Notes under the pieces: generated by a model | What the model was told of the DNA's origin: nothing | Database searches by the model: none | The model's input: only the letters and a program-made list of their open reading frames with translations | Assembly: GCA_963813315.1 (NCBI GenBank) | Contig: CAWEYO010000002.1 | Span: 1-64,000 of the forward strand | Length of the DNA: 64,000 nucleotides | Source of the DNA: CAWEYO01 sp963813315 | Lineage (GTDB): Bacteria; Pseudomonadota; Alphaproteobacteria; Rhizobiales; Rhizobiaceae | Direction of reading: 5' to 3' | Shown: one piece after another, positions 9,942-19,298 of the stretch | Layout of the letters: the number at the start of each line of letters is the position of its first letter | How positions within the stretch are numbered: the first letter of the stretch is position 1 | Made by a program: the position numbers and the translations under genes

Positions 9942-9976
9942 CGCTTTCCGAAAATCATTGCGATTTTCGGAAAGCG
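9942..9976. repeat. Perfect hairpin repeat (CCGAAAATC type)
   Basis: Arms of 15 bp (CGCTTTCCGAAAATC and its exact complement) flank a 5-base loop. The core recurs as a shorter hairpin at 41005-41028, so it belongs to a dispersed family. It has no T-run, so it is not a typical terminator. Confidence 0.65.
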
Positions 9977-10026
9977 GTAGGCAATCTGTCTTACAAGAGC
10001 GGACAACGCTCAAGGAGACGACATTC

Positions 10027-10998
10027 GTGGATCGCATCGGGGAACACCTCCACATAAAGGCGGTACCGGCCGCAGAGGGTCCCCTCGAACCGGATCGCCT
10101 TGGTTGGGTGCGCGGTCTGTCGACGTCCGGCTTCCACCGGATCGCCTATGCCGACTGGGGACCATCGGACGCCGAGACGACCGTGATATGCGTGCACGGC
10201 CTGACCCGGCAGGGTCGCGACTTCGACTATCTCGCCTCAGGACTCGCAGGCCGTGGCTACCGGGTCGTCTGCCCCGACCTGGTCGGCCGCGGCCGCAGCG
10301 ATTGGCTGCCGAATGTGCTCGACTATGTTTTCCCCCAATATTGCGCCGACATGGCGACGCTGCTGGCGACGCTTGGCTCGAAAAACATCCACTGGATCGG
10401 CACCTCGCTCGGCGGACTGATCGGCATGGTGCTGTCGGCCATGTCCGGCAGTCCGATCTCATCGCTTGTCGTCAACGACATTGGTCCGGACGTACCGATC
10501 AGCGCTGTCGCCCGCGTCGGCTTTCGCATCGCCGGTGACCCGGTATCCTTCGTATCCATCGAGGAAGCAGAGCATTACAATCGCAAGGTCTTTGCGGCCT
10601 GCGGCGCGCTGACCGACGAGCAATGGCGTCACTTTACCGTCCATGCGCTGCGCCGCGACGAAACAAGGGACCGCTATGTTCCGGCCATCGACCCCAAGGT
10701 GGGCGCCGCCTATGGCTTGCTCTGGTACTATCAGATGACACTCTGGCAATTTTGGGAGAAGATCAAGGTACCGATCCTTGCCATCCACGGCGCGCAATCC
10801 GACTTCGTACCCGAACGCCTCATTCGCGAGATGAAGCGGCGCAGACCTCAGATGGCGTGCCACGAGGTCGCTGGCGCTGGTCACATGCCGATGCTGATGA
10901 GCGCCGAGGAAATCGGAGTCATCATTTCCTTTCTTTCAAGTGCCGACACCAGCAATGCCGGTTCCAACGAGGAGGACGGATATGTCGAAGCATCCTGA
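10027..10998 (+). CDS. Alpha/beta hydrolase, coupled to PHA synthase
   Basis: A 323-residue alpha/beta-hydrolase-fold protein: oxyanion region VHGLTRQGRD, nucleophile elbow GTSLGG, and catalytic His in GAGHMP near the C-terminus. The start is taken as GTG at 10027 (VDRIGEHLHI) because AAGGAG lies just upstream; an ATG at 9958 would run back into a palindromic repeat with no ribosome site. The stop at 10998 overlaps the PHA synthase start by 17 bp, so the two are likely co-translated. The substrate is unknown; an esterase or PHA-oligomer role would be a guess from position. Confidence 0.82.
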   Translation: MDRIGEHLHIKAVPAAEGPLEPDRLGWVRGLSTSGFHRIAYADWGPSDAETTVICVHGLTRQGRDFDYLASGLAGRGYRVVCPDLVGRGRSDWLPNVLDYVFPQYCADMATLLATLGSKNIHWIGTSLGGLIGMVLSAMSGSPISSLVVNDIGPDVPISAVARVGFRIAGDPVSFVSIEEAEHYNRKVFAACGALTDEQWRHFTVHALRRDETRDRYVPAIDPKVGAAYGLLWYYQMTLWQFWEKIKVPILAIHGAQSDFVPERLIREMKRRRPQMACHEVAGAGHMPMLMSAEEIGVIISFLSSADTSNAGSNEEDGYVEAS

Positions 10999-12763
10999 CA
11001 CGGAGAAGCCCGCCGGGCTCGACCCGTTCGAAGCCGGTCGCCAGTGGCTGGACATTGCCGAGAAAGCGCAAAAGCTCATGACAAAGTTCGTGGACCGTCA
11101 ACTTTCGGGCGGCACTTCGGAAGCGTTCCCACTGCAGAGCGATCCGACGGCAATGAGCCGCATTTTCGCCAGTGTACTCGGTGATCCGGCGCGGCTTGGC
11201 TACGCGCAATTCAATTTCTGGCAGCGTCACGCGGAATTGTGGCAGAAACTGATGAAAGCCGAGGGCGATGACGGCGCGGAACAGCCGGCTGCAAAGGACC
11301 GCCGGTTCCGCAGCGAGGAATGGCAAAGGGACGTCGCATTCAACACGCTGATGCACAGCTACCTGATCGGCGCCGACTGGCTGCGGTCGCTGGTCTCCAA
11401 CCGAAGCGACCTTTCCGCCACCGACCAGAAGAAAATCGCATTTTTCGCCGAGCAACTGATCGACGCAACCGCACCCACCAATTTTGCACTGACCAACCCT
11501 GACGTCGTCCGCAAGACGCTCGAAACCGGCGGCGCCAATCTCCTGAAGGGCTTTTCGAACTTCCTCGAAGATCTGGCGAGCGAGGCCGGTCACGTAAGGC
11601 GGGCGGACCAGCAGGCATTCGAACTCGGCGTCAACATCGCCGCCACCAAGGGCTCCGTCATTCTGCGCACCGACATGATGGAACTCATCCAGTACGAGCC
11701 GACGACGGAAAAGGTTCGCAAGATACCGCTCCTGCTGCTGCCGCCCTGGGTCAACAAATATTATCTGTTCGACCTGCAGCAGAAATCGAGTTTTATCAAA
11801 TGGGCGGTGGATCAGGGCTTCACGGTCTTCGCGATCTCCTGGATCAACCCCGACGAAAGGCATGCCGGGAAGGATTTCGAGGACTACTGGCTTGAAGGGC
11901 CCCAGGCAGCCTTCAAAGCGATCGATGAGGCGACAGGCCAAAAGAAGGTCAACCTGTTCGGTTACTGCCTCGGAGGCACGCTGACCGCAGCGGGACTCGC
12001 CTATCTCGCGGAGCTTGGCGACGACCGCGTTGGTTCCGCCACGTTGGTCGCCACGATGACCGACTTTTCCGACTTCGGCGATTTCGAGGTCTTCGTGAAC
12101 GAGAATACGGTCGGCGCGCCCGACGGCAAGCTGAAGGGCAAGGGATATGTCGAGAGCGCCGAACTCAGCCGGCTGTTCAGTTTGCTTCGCGCCAATGACC
12201 TGATCTGGTCATCGGCAATCAGCAGCTACCTTCTCGCCGACAAGGCGGTGGCGTCCGACCTGCTCTATTGGTTTTCGGACGGCATCGGCATGCCGGCCAA
12301 AATGCTCGACACATTCCAGCGCCAAATCCTGCTCGACAACGCGCTTGCGAAGCCGGGCAGGTTCAAGATCGGAACGACGCCTCTCGACATCCGGAAAATC
12401 AGGACGCCTCTCTGCTTCGTTTCGCTAAAGGACGACCATGTCGCCAACTGGGAACAAACCTATAGGGGCGCCACCCGGTTCGAAGCGCCGAAACGCTTCA
12501 TCCTGGGTGGATCCGGCCACAATGCCGGCACGATCAATCCGCCGGTGGCGAGGAAGCACGGCTACTGGACCAACGACGCCTTTCCTTCAGAGCCGGGCGA
12601 ATGGCTGGAAGAAGCCGAAAGGCACGAAGGCTCGTGGTGGACCGAGTGGGCATCCTGGCTGGGCGGACACAGCGGCCGGGAAGTTAAGGCGCGGCCGGTG
12701 AACGAGGGGCCGCTGCCGGTTCTGGAAGCGGCACCCGGCTCTTACGCACGGGTCCGCCGCTGA
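10982..12763 (+). CDS. phaC: Class I poly(3-hydroxyalkanoate) synthase
   Basis: Polymerises hydroxyacyl-CoA into PHA granules. At 593 residues it has class I length. Landmarks in order: TNPDVVRKTLETGG in the N-terminal half, PPWVNKYYLFDL, the lipase-like box GYCLGG with the catalytic cysteine near residue 328, the catalytic Asp in SLKDDHVA near 483 and the His in GSGHNAG near 512. The start at 10982 (MSKHPDTEK) has GAGGAGGA a few bases upstream and lies inside the end of the hydrolase gene. No phasin or phaA/B gene is nearby. Confidence 0.95.
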   Translation: MSKHPDTEKPAGLDPFEAGRQWLDIAEKAQKLMTKFVDRQLSGGTSEAFPLQSDPTAMSRIFASVLGDPARLGYAQFNFWQRHAELWQKLMKAEGDDGAEQPAAKDRRFRSEEWQRDVAFNTLMHSYLIGADWLRSLVSNRSDLSATDQKKIAFFAEQLIDATAPTNFALTNPDVVRKTLETGGANLLKGFSNFLEDLASEAGHVRRADQQAFELGVNIAATKGSVILRTDMMELIQYEPTTEKVRKIPLLLLPPWVNKYYLFDLQQKSSFIKWAVDQGFTVFAISWINPDERHAGKDFEDYWLEGPQAAFKAIDEATGQKKVNLFGYCLGGTLTAAGLAYLAELGDDRVGSATLVATMTDFSDFGDFEVFVNENTVGAPDGKLKGKGYVESAELSRLFSLLRANDLIWSSAISSYLLADKAVASDLLYWFSDGIGMPAKMLDTFQRQILLDNALAKPGRFKIGTTPLDIRKIRTPLCFVSLKDDHVANWEQTYRGATRFEAPKRFILGGSGHNAGTINPPVARKHGYWTNDAFPSEPGEWLEEAERHEGSWWTEWASWLGGHSGREVKARPVNEGPLPVLEAAPGSYARVRR

Positions 12764-12776
12764 GCGAAATCGTGCT

Positions 12777-13248
12777 CTATGCGGGGTGGCTGAAGCGGGC
12801 GACCTTGGCGCCACTCGTCAGGTCGCGGAAGTCGCGCCCGCTGACGTGGACCAGTGTCTTGTGGTCGCCGCCTTCGAAATAGACGTCACCGGCGTCGCCA
12901 AGGCTTTCGTCCAGGATCACGGGCACGTCGTAGGCCGCGCCTATCGGTGGGATCGCTCCGACGTCGCAATCGTCGAAAAGAACGCCGACTTCATCCTCGG
13001 AGGCAAGGCCGAGGCGCTTGTCCATGACGTCTTGCAAGGTGCCGAGTTCGACACGATGCGTGCTTGGAACGACGGCAAGCGCATAGCCCATCTCGTGGTG
13101 AACGAGCACGGATTTGGCCAGTCTGCTGCCTGGAACATGCGCCGCCTGCGCGGTCTGGCTGCTGGTTGCTGTGCGATGGTGCGCGACGGTGTCGTAGGAG
13201 ATTCCCTTGCCGTCGATGAATGTGCGGAGTTCTGTTTGCGATCGTCAT
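12777..13248 (-). CDS. YbaK/prolyl-tRNA editing-domain protein (frameshifted near 13233)
   Basis: From 13109 to the stop at 12777 the frame gives HHEMGYALAVVPSTHRVEL and GAIPPIGAAYDVPVI, a YbaK/EbsC-type aminoacyl-tRNA deacylase domain. The missing N-terminus (LRTFIDGKGISYDTVAHHRT) is in the same frame but has a stop immediately upstream and no start codon. An ATG at 13248 (MTIAN) lies one base out of frame, and removing a single A near 13233 would give an intact protein of about 156 residues. This domain hydrolyses mischarged tRNA in trans. The gene is convergent with phaC. Confidence 0.75.
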
Positions 13249-13561
13249 CGGAGGCGTCCCTTCGAATTGGAGTGGCGACGCTGGGGAAACGAGGGAAATC
13301 ATTTTCCTCCTGTCATTTCCGATGTCAACAACCAATGGCCGGGCAGCAGGGCTTCGAACTCAGTTAGCGCAGGTCCGGCCCTTCGCTGTGGCTCCGGGTA
13401 TTTGTCGTTCGAAAGGCCAAATCGTTGGCTTTTTGTCGCCTTCGGAAAGCACTCCTCCCCCTCTCCGGCCGCTTCGTCATTGTTGACCCGAGTTCGGAGC
13501 CCTGGGCCGGGCGGGATACGCCGCCGAAATGTCCATACTGCCGGTTCCTGCTGAAAAAAAA
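13249..13561. other. Intergenic region downstream of the cytochrome oxidase operon
   Basis: About 310 bp between the YbaK-type gene start and the last oxidase gene. Neither strand shows a convincing gene, and I see no strong terminator hairpin or member of the repeat families found elsewhere in the window. Confidence 0.5.
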
Positions 13562-13951
13562 CTACGGCCCGGCGCCAAAAAAGGTCATGCGGGTGAACAG
13601 CGTATGCTCTGATTCCAATACCATCATGGCGACGAAAACCAGGACCAGAACCGGCGGCACGATGATGGCGTAGGCGAGCGCCAGCCGCTCCCAGGCCATG
13701 TGCATGAAAACGGCGACGATCAGCCCGGCTTTCAGCACCATGAAGGTGAGGATGAGGATCCATCTGAGATAGCCGTGAATGCCGAGGTAGTCGACCATGT
13801 AGGAGCAGGCGCTCAGGATGAAGAGCCAGCCCCATACGACGAGATAGAGCTTGATAGGATGCTGTTGTCCCTCCGCATGTACGGCGTGCGGCAGGGGATC
13901 GTTCGCGGCGTGGAGCGTTTGATGTTGTGCATGTGCGCTTGCTTCGGCCAT
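13562..13951 (-). CDS. Cytochrome c oxidase subunit IV-like membrane protein
   Basis: A 129-residue protein with a His-rich N-terminus and three hydrophobic segments (KLYLVVWGWLFILSACSYMV, then ILTFMVLKAGLIVAVFMHM, then AIIVPPVLVLVFVAMMV). This matches the small prokaryotic COX4/CyoD-like subunit that ends many alphaproteobacterial oxidase operons. It lies 9 bp after the subunit III gene. It probably helps assembly or stability of the oxidase; it carries no cofactor. Confidence 0.82.
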   Translation of the reverse strand: MAEASAHAQHQTLHAANDPLPHAVHAEGQQHPIKLYLVVWGWLFILSACSYMVDYLGIHGYLRWILILTFMVLKAGLIVAVFMHMAWERLALAYAIIVPPVLVLVFVAMMVLESEHTLFTRMTFFGAGP

Positions 13952-13960
13952 GTCTCTGCC

Positions 13961-14683
13961 TCACCAAAGATAGAAGAACGCGAAGATGAACACCCAAACC
14001 AGATCGACGAAGTGCCAGTAGAGACCCATGATCTCCACGCTCTCATACTGACCCCGCCGGCTCGTAAAGAATCCCCGCACACCGGTTTCGTAATCCCCGC
14101 GCAGCACCTTCCGGGCAACGATAAGGAGAAAGATCACGCCGATGGTCACGTGGGTGCCGTGAAAGCCGGTGATCATGAAGAAGGATGATCCGAATTGCGC
14201 CGCGCCCCATGGATTGCCCCACGGGCGGACGCCCTCGGTGATGAGCTTCGTCCACTCGAACGCCTGCATGCCGACGAACGTCGCGCCGAGCAAGGCGGTG
14301 AGAACCATGAGCGCGGCGGTTTTCTTGCGGTCTCGCCGGTAGCCAAAATTGACTGCCATCGCCATCGTGCCGCTGCTGGAGATCAGAACGAAGGTCATGA
14401 TCGCGATCAGGATCAAGGGGATTTCCCTGCCGCCGATATGGAGGGCGAAGACCTCGCTCGGGTTTGGCCAGGGAACGCGCGTGGACATGCGGGCGGTCAT
14501 GTAGGAGAGCAGGAAACATCCGAAGATGAACGTGTCGGAGAGAAGGAAGATCCACATCATGGCCTTCCCCCAGGAGACGTTCTTGAACGTGCGCTGATCG
14601 GACGCCCAATCGGAAGCAATACCTTTCAGGCCGTCTGGCCTCGCGGCGGTCCCCGTTTGGTGCGTCATGGTGGTTTCGGTCAT
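13961..14683 (-). CDS. Heme-copper oxidase subunit III family protein
   Basis: A 240-residue protein with about five to six membrane segments. Family features include SDTFIFGCFLLSYM, the Glu-containing FVGMQAFEWTKL, ITGFHGTHVTIGV and a final YWHFVDLVWVFIF, all typical of cytochrome c/ubiquinol oxidase subunit III. It is the second of two adjacent subunit III-like genes, 13 bp after the first. Subunit III lacks redox centres and supports stability and proton uptake. Which of the two paralogs sits in the mature complex cannot be told. Confidence 0.88.
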   Translation of the reverse strand: MTETTMTHQTGTAARPDGLKGIASDWASDQRTFKNVSWGKAMMWIFLLSDTFIFGCFLLSYMTARMSTRVPWPNPSEVFALHIGGREIPLILIAIMTFVLISSSGTMAMAVNFGYRRDRKKTAALMVLTALLGATFVGMQAFEWTKLITEGVRPWGNPWGAAQFGSSFFMITGFHGTHVTIGVIFLLIVARKVLRGDYETGVRGFFTSRRGQYESVEIMGLYWHFVDLVWVFIFAFFYLW

Positions 14684-14696
14684 CCGCCCAGCCCTC

Positions 14697-15401
14697 CTAG
14701 CTCAGCAATTGGCGGCAAATATCGACGAACTGTGCAGCCCAGCCAGCGAGCAGCACGAAAAGCCCGAGCCAGACTAAGAGCAGGAAATGCCAATACATCG
14801 CGCATAAATCGACGCCGAGGCGGACCCGCTCCATTGGCGCGCCGTTCCAGGCCTTGACGCTTGTCCGAGCGAGGCCGACGAGGCCGCCCAGTATGTGCAG
14901 CCCGTGCATGCCGGTGATCAGATAGAAGAAACTGTTGGCCGGATTGCCCGATAGAAGATAGCCGTCCGCGGAAAGCGCCCGCCATGCCATCAACTGGCCG
15001 ACCAGGAAGCCGATCGCGGTCAGCCCTGCCGCGGCAAGCCCGAGCCGCACGGTATCGAGCTGGCCCCTTCGCGCCGCCACCAACGCGCATTGAAGCGCGA
15101 CGCTGCTGAGCACCAGCAGACCTGTGTTGAGCCAGAGCAGGCGCGGCATGGGCAGAGGTCGCCAGTCCGACAGCCCCATGCGCATGAAATAAGCGCTTGT
15201 GAAGAGCGCGAACAGGCAGCCGACGACAGCCAGAAAAACGCCGAGCCCGATCTTGGCGGTCGGTATTTCCGGCTCGACGGAACCCCCGAACGTGTCGAGC
15301 ACTCCCTGCTCGAGCCACGGCTTCGCCATCAGCCGCTGGTGGGACAGCCACCACACAGCAATACCGGCCATGACGAGCAAGAATACGAGGATGACGCTCA
15401 T
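14697..15401 (-). CDS. Cytochrome c oxidase subunit III (first of two paralogs)
   Basis: A 234-residue membrane protein with an N-terminal anchor, TSAYFMRMGLSDWRP, LVGQLMAWRAL, ITGMHGLHILGGL and YWHFLLLVWLGLF, all subunit III features. Its start overlaps the subunit I stop by 4 bp (ATGA), so it is translationally coupled to the catalytic subunit. It differs clearly from the neighbouring second copy (N-terminus and loop lengths), so it is not a recent duplication. Confidence 0.87.
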   Translation of the reverse strand: MSVILVFLLVMAGIAVWWLSHQRLMAKPWLEQGVLDTFGGSVEPEIPTAKIGLGVFLAVVGCLFALFTSAYFMRMGLSDWRPLPMPRLLWLNTGLLVLSSVALQCALVAARRGQLDTVRLGLAAAGLTAIGFLVGQLMAWRALSADGYLLSGNPANSFFYLITGMHGLHILGGLVGLARTSVKAWNGAPMERVRLGVDLCAMYWHFLLLVWLGLFVLLAGWAAQFVDICRQLLS

Positions 15402-17173
15402 GCGTGCCCCATCGCGGTAGTGCCCGGTCCGGGATCGTTCTGCGGCAGGAAATCCTGTTTGGCGCCCGGCACGCTGTAGTCATAGGCCCAGCGGTAGACC
15501 ACCGGCATCTCCTTGCCCCAATTGCCGTGCGCGGGCGGAGTTTGCGGCGTCTGCCATTCGAGCGAAGTGGCGCGCCACGGATTGCCTCCCGCCTCCCTGC
15601 CATGCCGGATGCTCCAGAGCAGGTTGAACAGGAAGACGATCTGCGCAAAGCCGACGATGAAGGCCATGATGCTGATAAACGCATTGAGCTGATGCGCCGA
15701 TTCCGCAATCAGGCCCATGTCGCCAAGCTCGTTGTAGCGGCGCGGAACCCCCATCAGTCCGAGATAGTGCATCGGGAAGAAGATCAGATAGGCGCCAAGG
15801 AAAGTGATCCAGAAATGGAACTGTCCGAGCCTCTCGTCGAGCATGCGGCCGGTGATTTTCGGATACCAATGATAGATAGCGCCGAAGATTACCAGAATCG
15901 GCGCCACGCCCATGACCATGTGGAAATGCGCAACTACGAACATCGTATCGGAGAGCGGCACATCCACCACGACATTGCCAAGGAAAAGGCCCGTTAGTCC
16001 GCCGTTGACGAAGGTGACGATGAAGGCGAGCGCGAACAGCATCGGGATCGTCAGGTGGATGTCGCCGCGCCACAGCGTCAGCACCCAGTTGTAGACCTTG
16101 ATGGCCGTCGGGATGGCGATAATCAGCGTCGTGGTGGCAAAGAAGAACCCGAAATACGGGTGCATGCCGCTGACATACATATGATGCGCCCACACCACGA
16201 AGGAGAGCGCGCCGATGCCGACAATTGCCCACACCATCATGCGGTAGCCGAAGATGTTCTTGCGGGCATGGGTACTGATGAGATCGGAGACGATGCCGAA
16301 GGCGGGCAACGCCACGATATAGACTTCAGGATGGCCAAAGAACCAGAACAGATGCTGGAAAAGAATCGGGCTGCCGCCGCCATGCTGCAATTGCTCGCCC
16401 ATTTCGACGATGGCCGGCATGAAGAAGCTGGTGCCGAGCAGACGGTCGAACAGCATCATCACGCAGGCAACGAACAATGCCGGGAAGGCGAGCAGCGCCA
16501 TGACCGTGGCCGTGAAGATGCCCCACACGGTGAGCGGCATGCGCATGAGCGTCATGCCGCGTGTGCGTCCCTGCAGCACGGTCACCACATAGTTCAACCC
16601 GCCCATGGTGAAGCCGATGATGAACAGGATGAGAGAGGATAGCATCAGGATGATGCCCCAATCCTGCCCGCCCGGCGTTCCCGTCATGATGGCTTGCGGC
16701 GGATAGAGCGTCCAGCCAGCGCCGGTCGGCCCGCCGGGCGCGAAGAAACTGGCTACAAGGACCAGCACCGCAAGCAGATAGATCCAGTAGCTCAGCATGT
16801 TGACATAGGGAAAGACCATGTCGCGCGCGCCGACCATCAGCGGAATGAGATAGTTGCCGAAGCCGCCGAGGAAGAGTGCCGTGAGCAGGTAGATCACCAT
16901 GATCATGCCGTGCATTGTGATGAACTGGTAGTAGGCTTCCGGTGTTATGAAGTCGAAAGTGCCGGGGAAGCCGAGTTGGAGCCGCATCAGCCAGGAGAGC
17001 ACCAGCGCGACCAGGCCGATCGAAATGGCGGTTCCCGAATACTGGATCGCAATGACCTTGGCGTCCTGCGAAAACACATACGTCGTCCACCAGCTGTGCG
17101 GATGGTAAAGTTCGACGTCGGGGACTTCGGCGGGTGGCACCGCTTCGACCGAACGGGGTGTGACATCGACCAT
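15398..17173 (-). CDS. ctaD: Cytochrome c oxidase subunit I (aa3-type, A1 family)
   Basis: The catalytic subunit, 591 residues, about 12 membrane segments. It has GHPEVYI with the Glu, His (CuB ligand) and Tyr that define the A1 subfamily, the HH pair in WAHHMYVSG for CuB, and HFHMVMG with the heme ligands. GARDMVFP carries the D-channel Asp. It reduces O2 to water and pumps protons. Together with a CuA-bearing subunit II this is a cytochrome c oxidase, not a quinol oxidase. The gene follows subunit II after about 75 bp. Confidence 0.95.
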   Translation of the reverse strand: MVDVTPRSVEAVPPAEVPDVELYHPHSWWTTYVFSQDAKVIAIQYSGTAISIGLVALVLSWLMRLQLGFPGTFDFITPEAYYQFITMHGMIMVIYLLTALFLGGFGNYLIPLMVGARDMVFPYVNMLSYWIYLLAVLVLVASFFAPGGPTGAGWTLYPPQAIMTGTPGGQDWGIILMLSSLILFIIGFTMGGLNYVVTVLQGRTRGMTLMRMPLTVWGIFTATVMALLAFPALFVACVMMLFDRLLGTSFFMPAIVEMGEQLQHGGGSPILFQHLFWFFGHPEVYIVALPAFGIVSDLISTHARKNIFGYRMMVWAIVGIGALSFVVWAHHMYVSGMHPYFGFFFATTTLIIAIPTAIKVYNWVLTLWRGDIHLTIPMLFALAFIVTFVNGGLTGLFLGNVVVDVPLSDTMFVVAHFHMVMGVAPILVIFGAIYHWYPKITGRMLDERLGQFHFWITFLGAYLIFFPMHYLGLMGVPRRYNELGDMGLIAESAHQLNAFISIMAFIVGFAQIVFLFNLLWSIRHGREAGGNPWRATSLEWQTPQTPPAHGNWGKEMPVVYRWAYDYSVPGAKQDFLPQNDPGPGTTAMGHA

Positions 17174-17247
17174 CGGAACGCCTCCTTGGTTCCTTTCTGC
17201 CGAGGCCAGTCAAATGCCTCGTATGCTAGTCTTGGCGCCTGCGCCCG

Positions 17248-18075
17248 TCATTGCGCGGCAGGTTCCGCTGCGCCCGTTTGCTGCGGGGCCGACAATTGGG
17301 CAAAGGTCTGCTGCTCGCCGACCCAGGCAAGATAGTCTTCTTCCGTGTCGACCATGACCACGCCGCGCATCAACGCATGCCCTTGCCCGCACAGTTCCGC
17401 GCAAAGCACCTCGAACGTGCCCGTCCGAGTCGGCGTTAGCCAAAAATAGGTTACCGAGCCGGGGATCATGTCCATCTTGGCGCGAAACTCCGGCACGTAA
17501 AAATCGTGCAGCACGTCGATCGAGCGAAGCAGCATCTTGACCGGCTTGCCGATCGGCAGGTGAAGGTCGGCGGCCTCCACGATCAGGTCGTCCTGGCCGT
17601 TGGGATCATCCGCCTTCAGCCCAAGCGGATTCTCAGGTGTGACATTGCGGGTGTCGGAGAGGCCAAGCTTGCCATCCTTGCCCGGCAGGCGGAAACTCCA
17701 CTGCCATTGCTGGCCTATGACTTCCACTTCGGTGGCATCGGGGGGAACGGTGACGAACTGGTGCCACACAACGAGGCCGGGAGCCAGCATGGCGGCGACG
17801 CCGACGCCCGTCACGATCGTCAGCCACCATTCGAGCCGCTTGTTCTCCGGTTCGTAGTGGGCCGTGTTTCCCTCCCGATGGCGGAAGCGAAAGACGCAAT
17901 AGGCCATGAAGAGGACCACGGCGGCGAAAACCACGCCGGTGATCCAGAAGGTAATGATGATCGTGTCGTCGATATAGCGCCAGTTGGAAGCGATCGGCGT
18001 CCACCACCACGGGCTCAGGAAATGGAACACGACCGAGCCGACGATGACCAGAACCAGTATGAGCGCAACAGCCAT
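17248..18075 (-). CDS. ctaC: Cytochrome c oxidase subunit II (CuA subunit)
   Basis: A 275-residue protein with two N-terminal membrane helices and a periplasmic cupredoxin domain. The CuA site is complete: His in SIDVLHDFYVPEF, then CAELCGQGHALM with two Cys, Glu, His and Met around residue 225. VIGQQWQWSF is the aromatic patch for electron entry from cytochrome c. There is no fused c-type heme domain. It is the first gene of a five-gene operon (II, I, III, III, IV-like). Confidence 0.94.
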   Translation of the reverse strand: MAVALILVLVIVGSVVFHFLSPWWWTPIASNWRYIDDTIIITFWITGVVFAAVVLFMAYCVFRFRHREGNTAHYEPENKRLEWWLTIVTGVGVAAMLAPGLVVWHQFVTVPPDATEVEVIGQQWQWSFRLPGKDGKLGLSDTRNVTPENPLGLKADDPNGQDDLIVEAADLHLPIGKPVKMLLRSIDVLHDFYVPEFRAKMDMIPGSVTYFWLTPTRTGTFEVLCAELCGQGHALMRGVVMVDTEEDYLAWVGEQQTFAQLSAPQQTGAAEPAAQ

Positions 18076-18488
18076 TCCTGTTCATCCCTGCCTCAGAAGG
18101 CGCGAAATCACAAAGACAATTCGTGCTTCACCAACTCCAGCGTTTTCTCTTGCACACGGATCTGCGGATGCCAGAGAAGACTGCGGTCACGTCGGTATCT
18201 GGCAGGATGGGCGCTCTACCTAAATCCAGAGCGCAGAAAGCGCCTCGGCTCGGCCCGCAGGCATGCGGGGAGAGCAGCGGTATGCTTGCGACGACTACGG
18301 CCGGTCCGAAACCCGCCATGTCCGTGCCTCCTGTGCCGCCGGGTTGGGGCGATCACGGAATTAGCCCAGCCTGCAACATCATAGAAGCAGGTCTTAAAGC
18401 GCCGTCATGATCCCATCGGCCAGCTTCGTTGTCAAACCGCGAGGCTGTCGCTTTCCACAGGCCAGCTGCGACAAATTGACAGCGCAGA
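18076..18488. other. Intergenic region upstream of the cytochrome oxidase operon
   Basis: About 410 bp between the subunit II start and the fhcC stop, both on the minus strand. It should hold the oxidase promoter and the end of the fhc transcript. I found no convincing gene, no clear terminator and none of the repeat families seen elsewhere. Confidence 0.5.
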
Positions 18489-19298
18489 TCATCGCGAAAC
18501 GAGAATTTCGCCAAGGCCAAGCACGGCATTGTCGCCGCAATAGCGGCGCACCGCCCTACCGAGAACCGGCCTCTTGACGATTCCTTCGGCGATCAGGTGG
18601 CGGTCGAGAAGCGCGGCAAAGACGCTCTCCGGCGACCCGCACTCGACGAAGCTCGGCGAGAGGTTCTTCGGCGCGCGGTCGAGCAGGATGGAGCCGCGCC
18701 GCATGAGATAGCCCGGCATAGCGCCAGCGCCACCGGTGATGACGAGCGTGCCGGCGATCATCCGGCAGCCGGCATGGTCGCCCGCGCCTTTCAGTATCGC
18801 GATCAGGCCGCGCCGCATCCGGTCGGCCGCGAAGGCACCGGCTTTGCCGTGGACGATCAGTACGCCGCCCCTCATGCCTACGAGCTCGCCGGCCAGTGGC
18901 GCGCCGAGGTGATCGCCTGCATTACCGAAAATCTGGATATGGCCACCGCGCATGCCTGATCCGGCATGCGGACCGGCATTTCCTTCCACGATGACTTTTC
19001 CGTCCAGCATGTTGCGGCCCAACTGTGCCCCCACGTCTCCGATGACGCGGACGCTACCTTCCGTCAGACCTTCCGCCACGCGGTCGAAGCGCGTGCTGCC
19101 GCCGTCAAAAGTGATGTCCCGGATATCGACACCGGCAAAGCGGAAGATGTCCGCGACCACCGAGGCGCGCTTCGACTGGCCGACCCTGATTTTCGCGATA
19201 TCGGCCCTGGACAGGCCGGCGAGCCGATGCGGCGTGAGCGGTGAGAGGTCCAGGCGCTCCGGCGGTTCCGACACCAGCGTGAAGGTCAGGCTTTTCAC
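18489..19298 (-). CDS. fhcC: Formyltransferase/hydrolase complex subunit C
   Basis: A 269-residue protein made largely of glycine-rich beta-helix repeats (GAQLGRNM, GPHAGSGM, GDHLGAPL, GDHAGCRM type), as in formylmethanofuran dehydrogenase subunit C and the glutamate synthase C-terminal domain. In methylotrophs FhcC is a structural subunit of the Ftr/hydrolase complex that turns formyl-H4MPT into formate by way of methanofuran. Its ATG overlaps the fhcD stop by 4 bp. It is last in the order fhcB-A-D-C, the order known from Methylobacterium. Confidence 0.93.
   Translation of the reverse strand: MKSLTFTLVSEPPERLDLSPLTPHRLAGLSRADIAKIRVGQSKRASVVADIFRFAGVDIRDITFDGGSTRFDRVAEGLTEGSVRVIGDVGAQLGRNMLDGKVIVEGNAGPHAGSGMRGGHIQIFGNAGDHLGAPLAGELVGMRGGVLIVHGKAGAFAADRMRRGLIAILKGAGDHAGCRMIAGTLVITGGAGAMPGYLMRRGSILLDRAPKNLSPSFVECGSPESVFAALLDRHLIAEGIVKRPVLGRAVRRYCGDNAVLGLGEILVSR

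Noticed and set aside
9746..10006. Open frames through the MITE-like element that look conserved (ending with DLNPDTP)
   Set aside because: They are translations of the palindromic repeat; any similarity to annotated proteins would reflect the repeat, not a gene.
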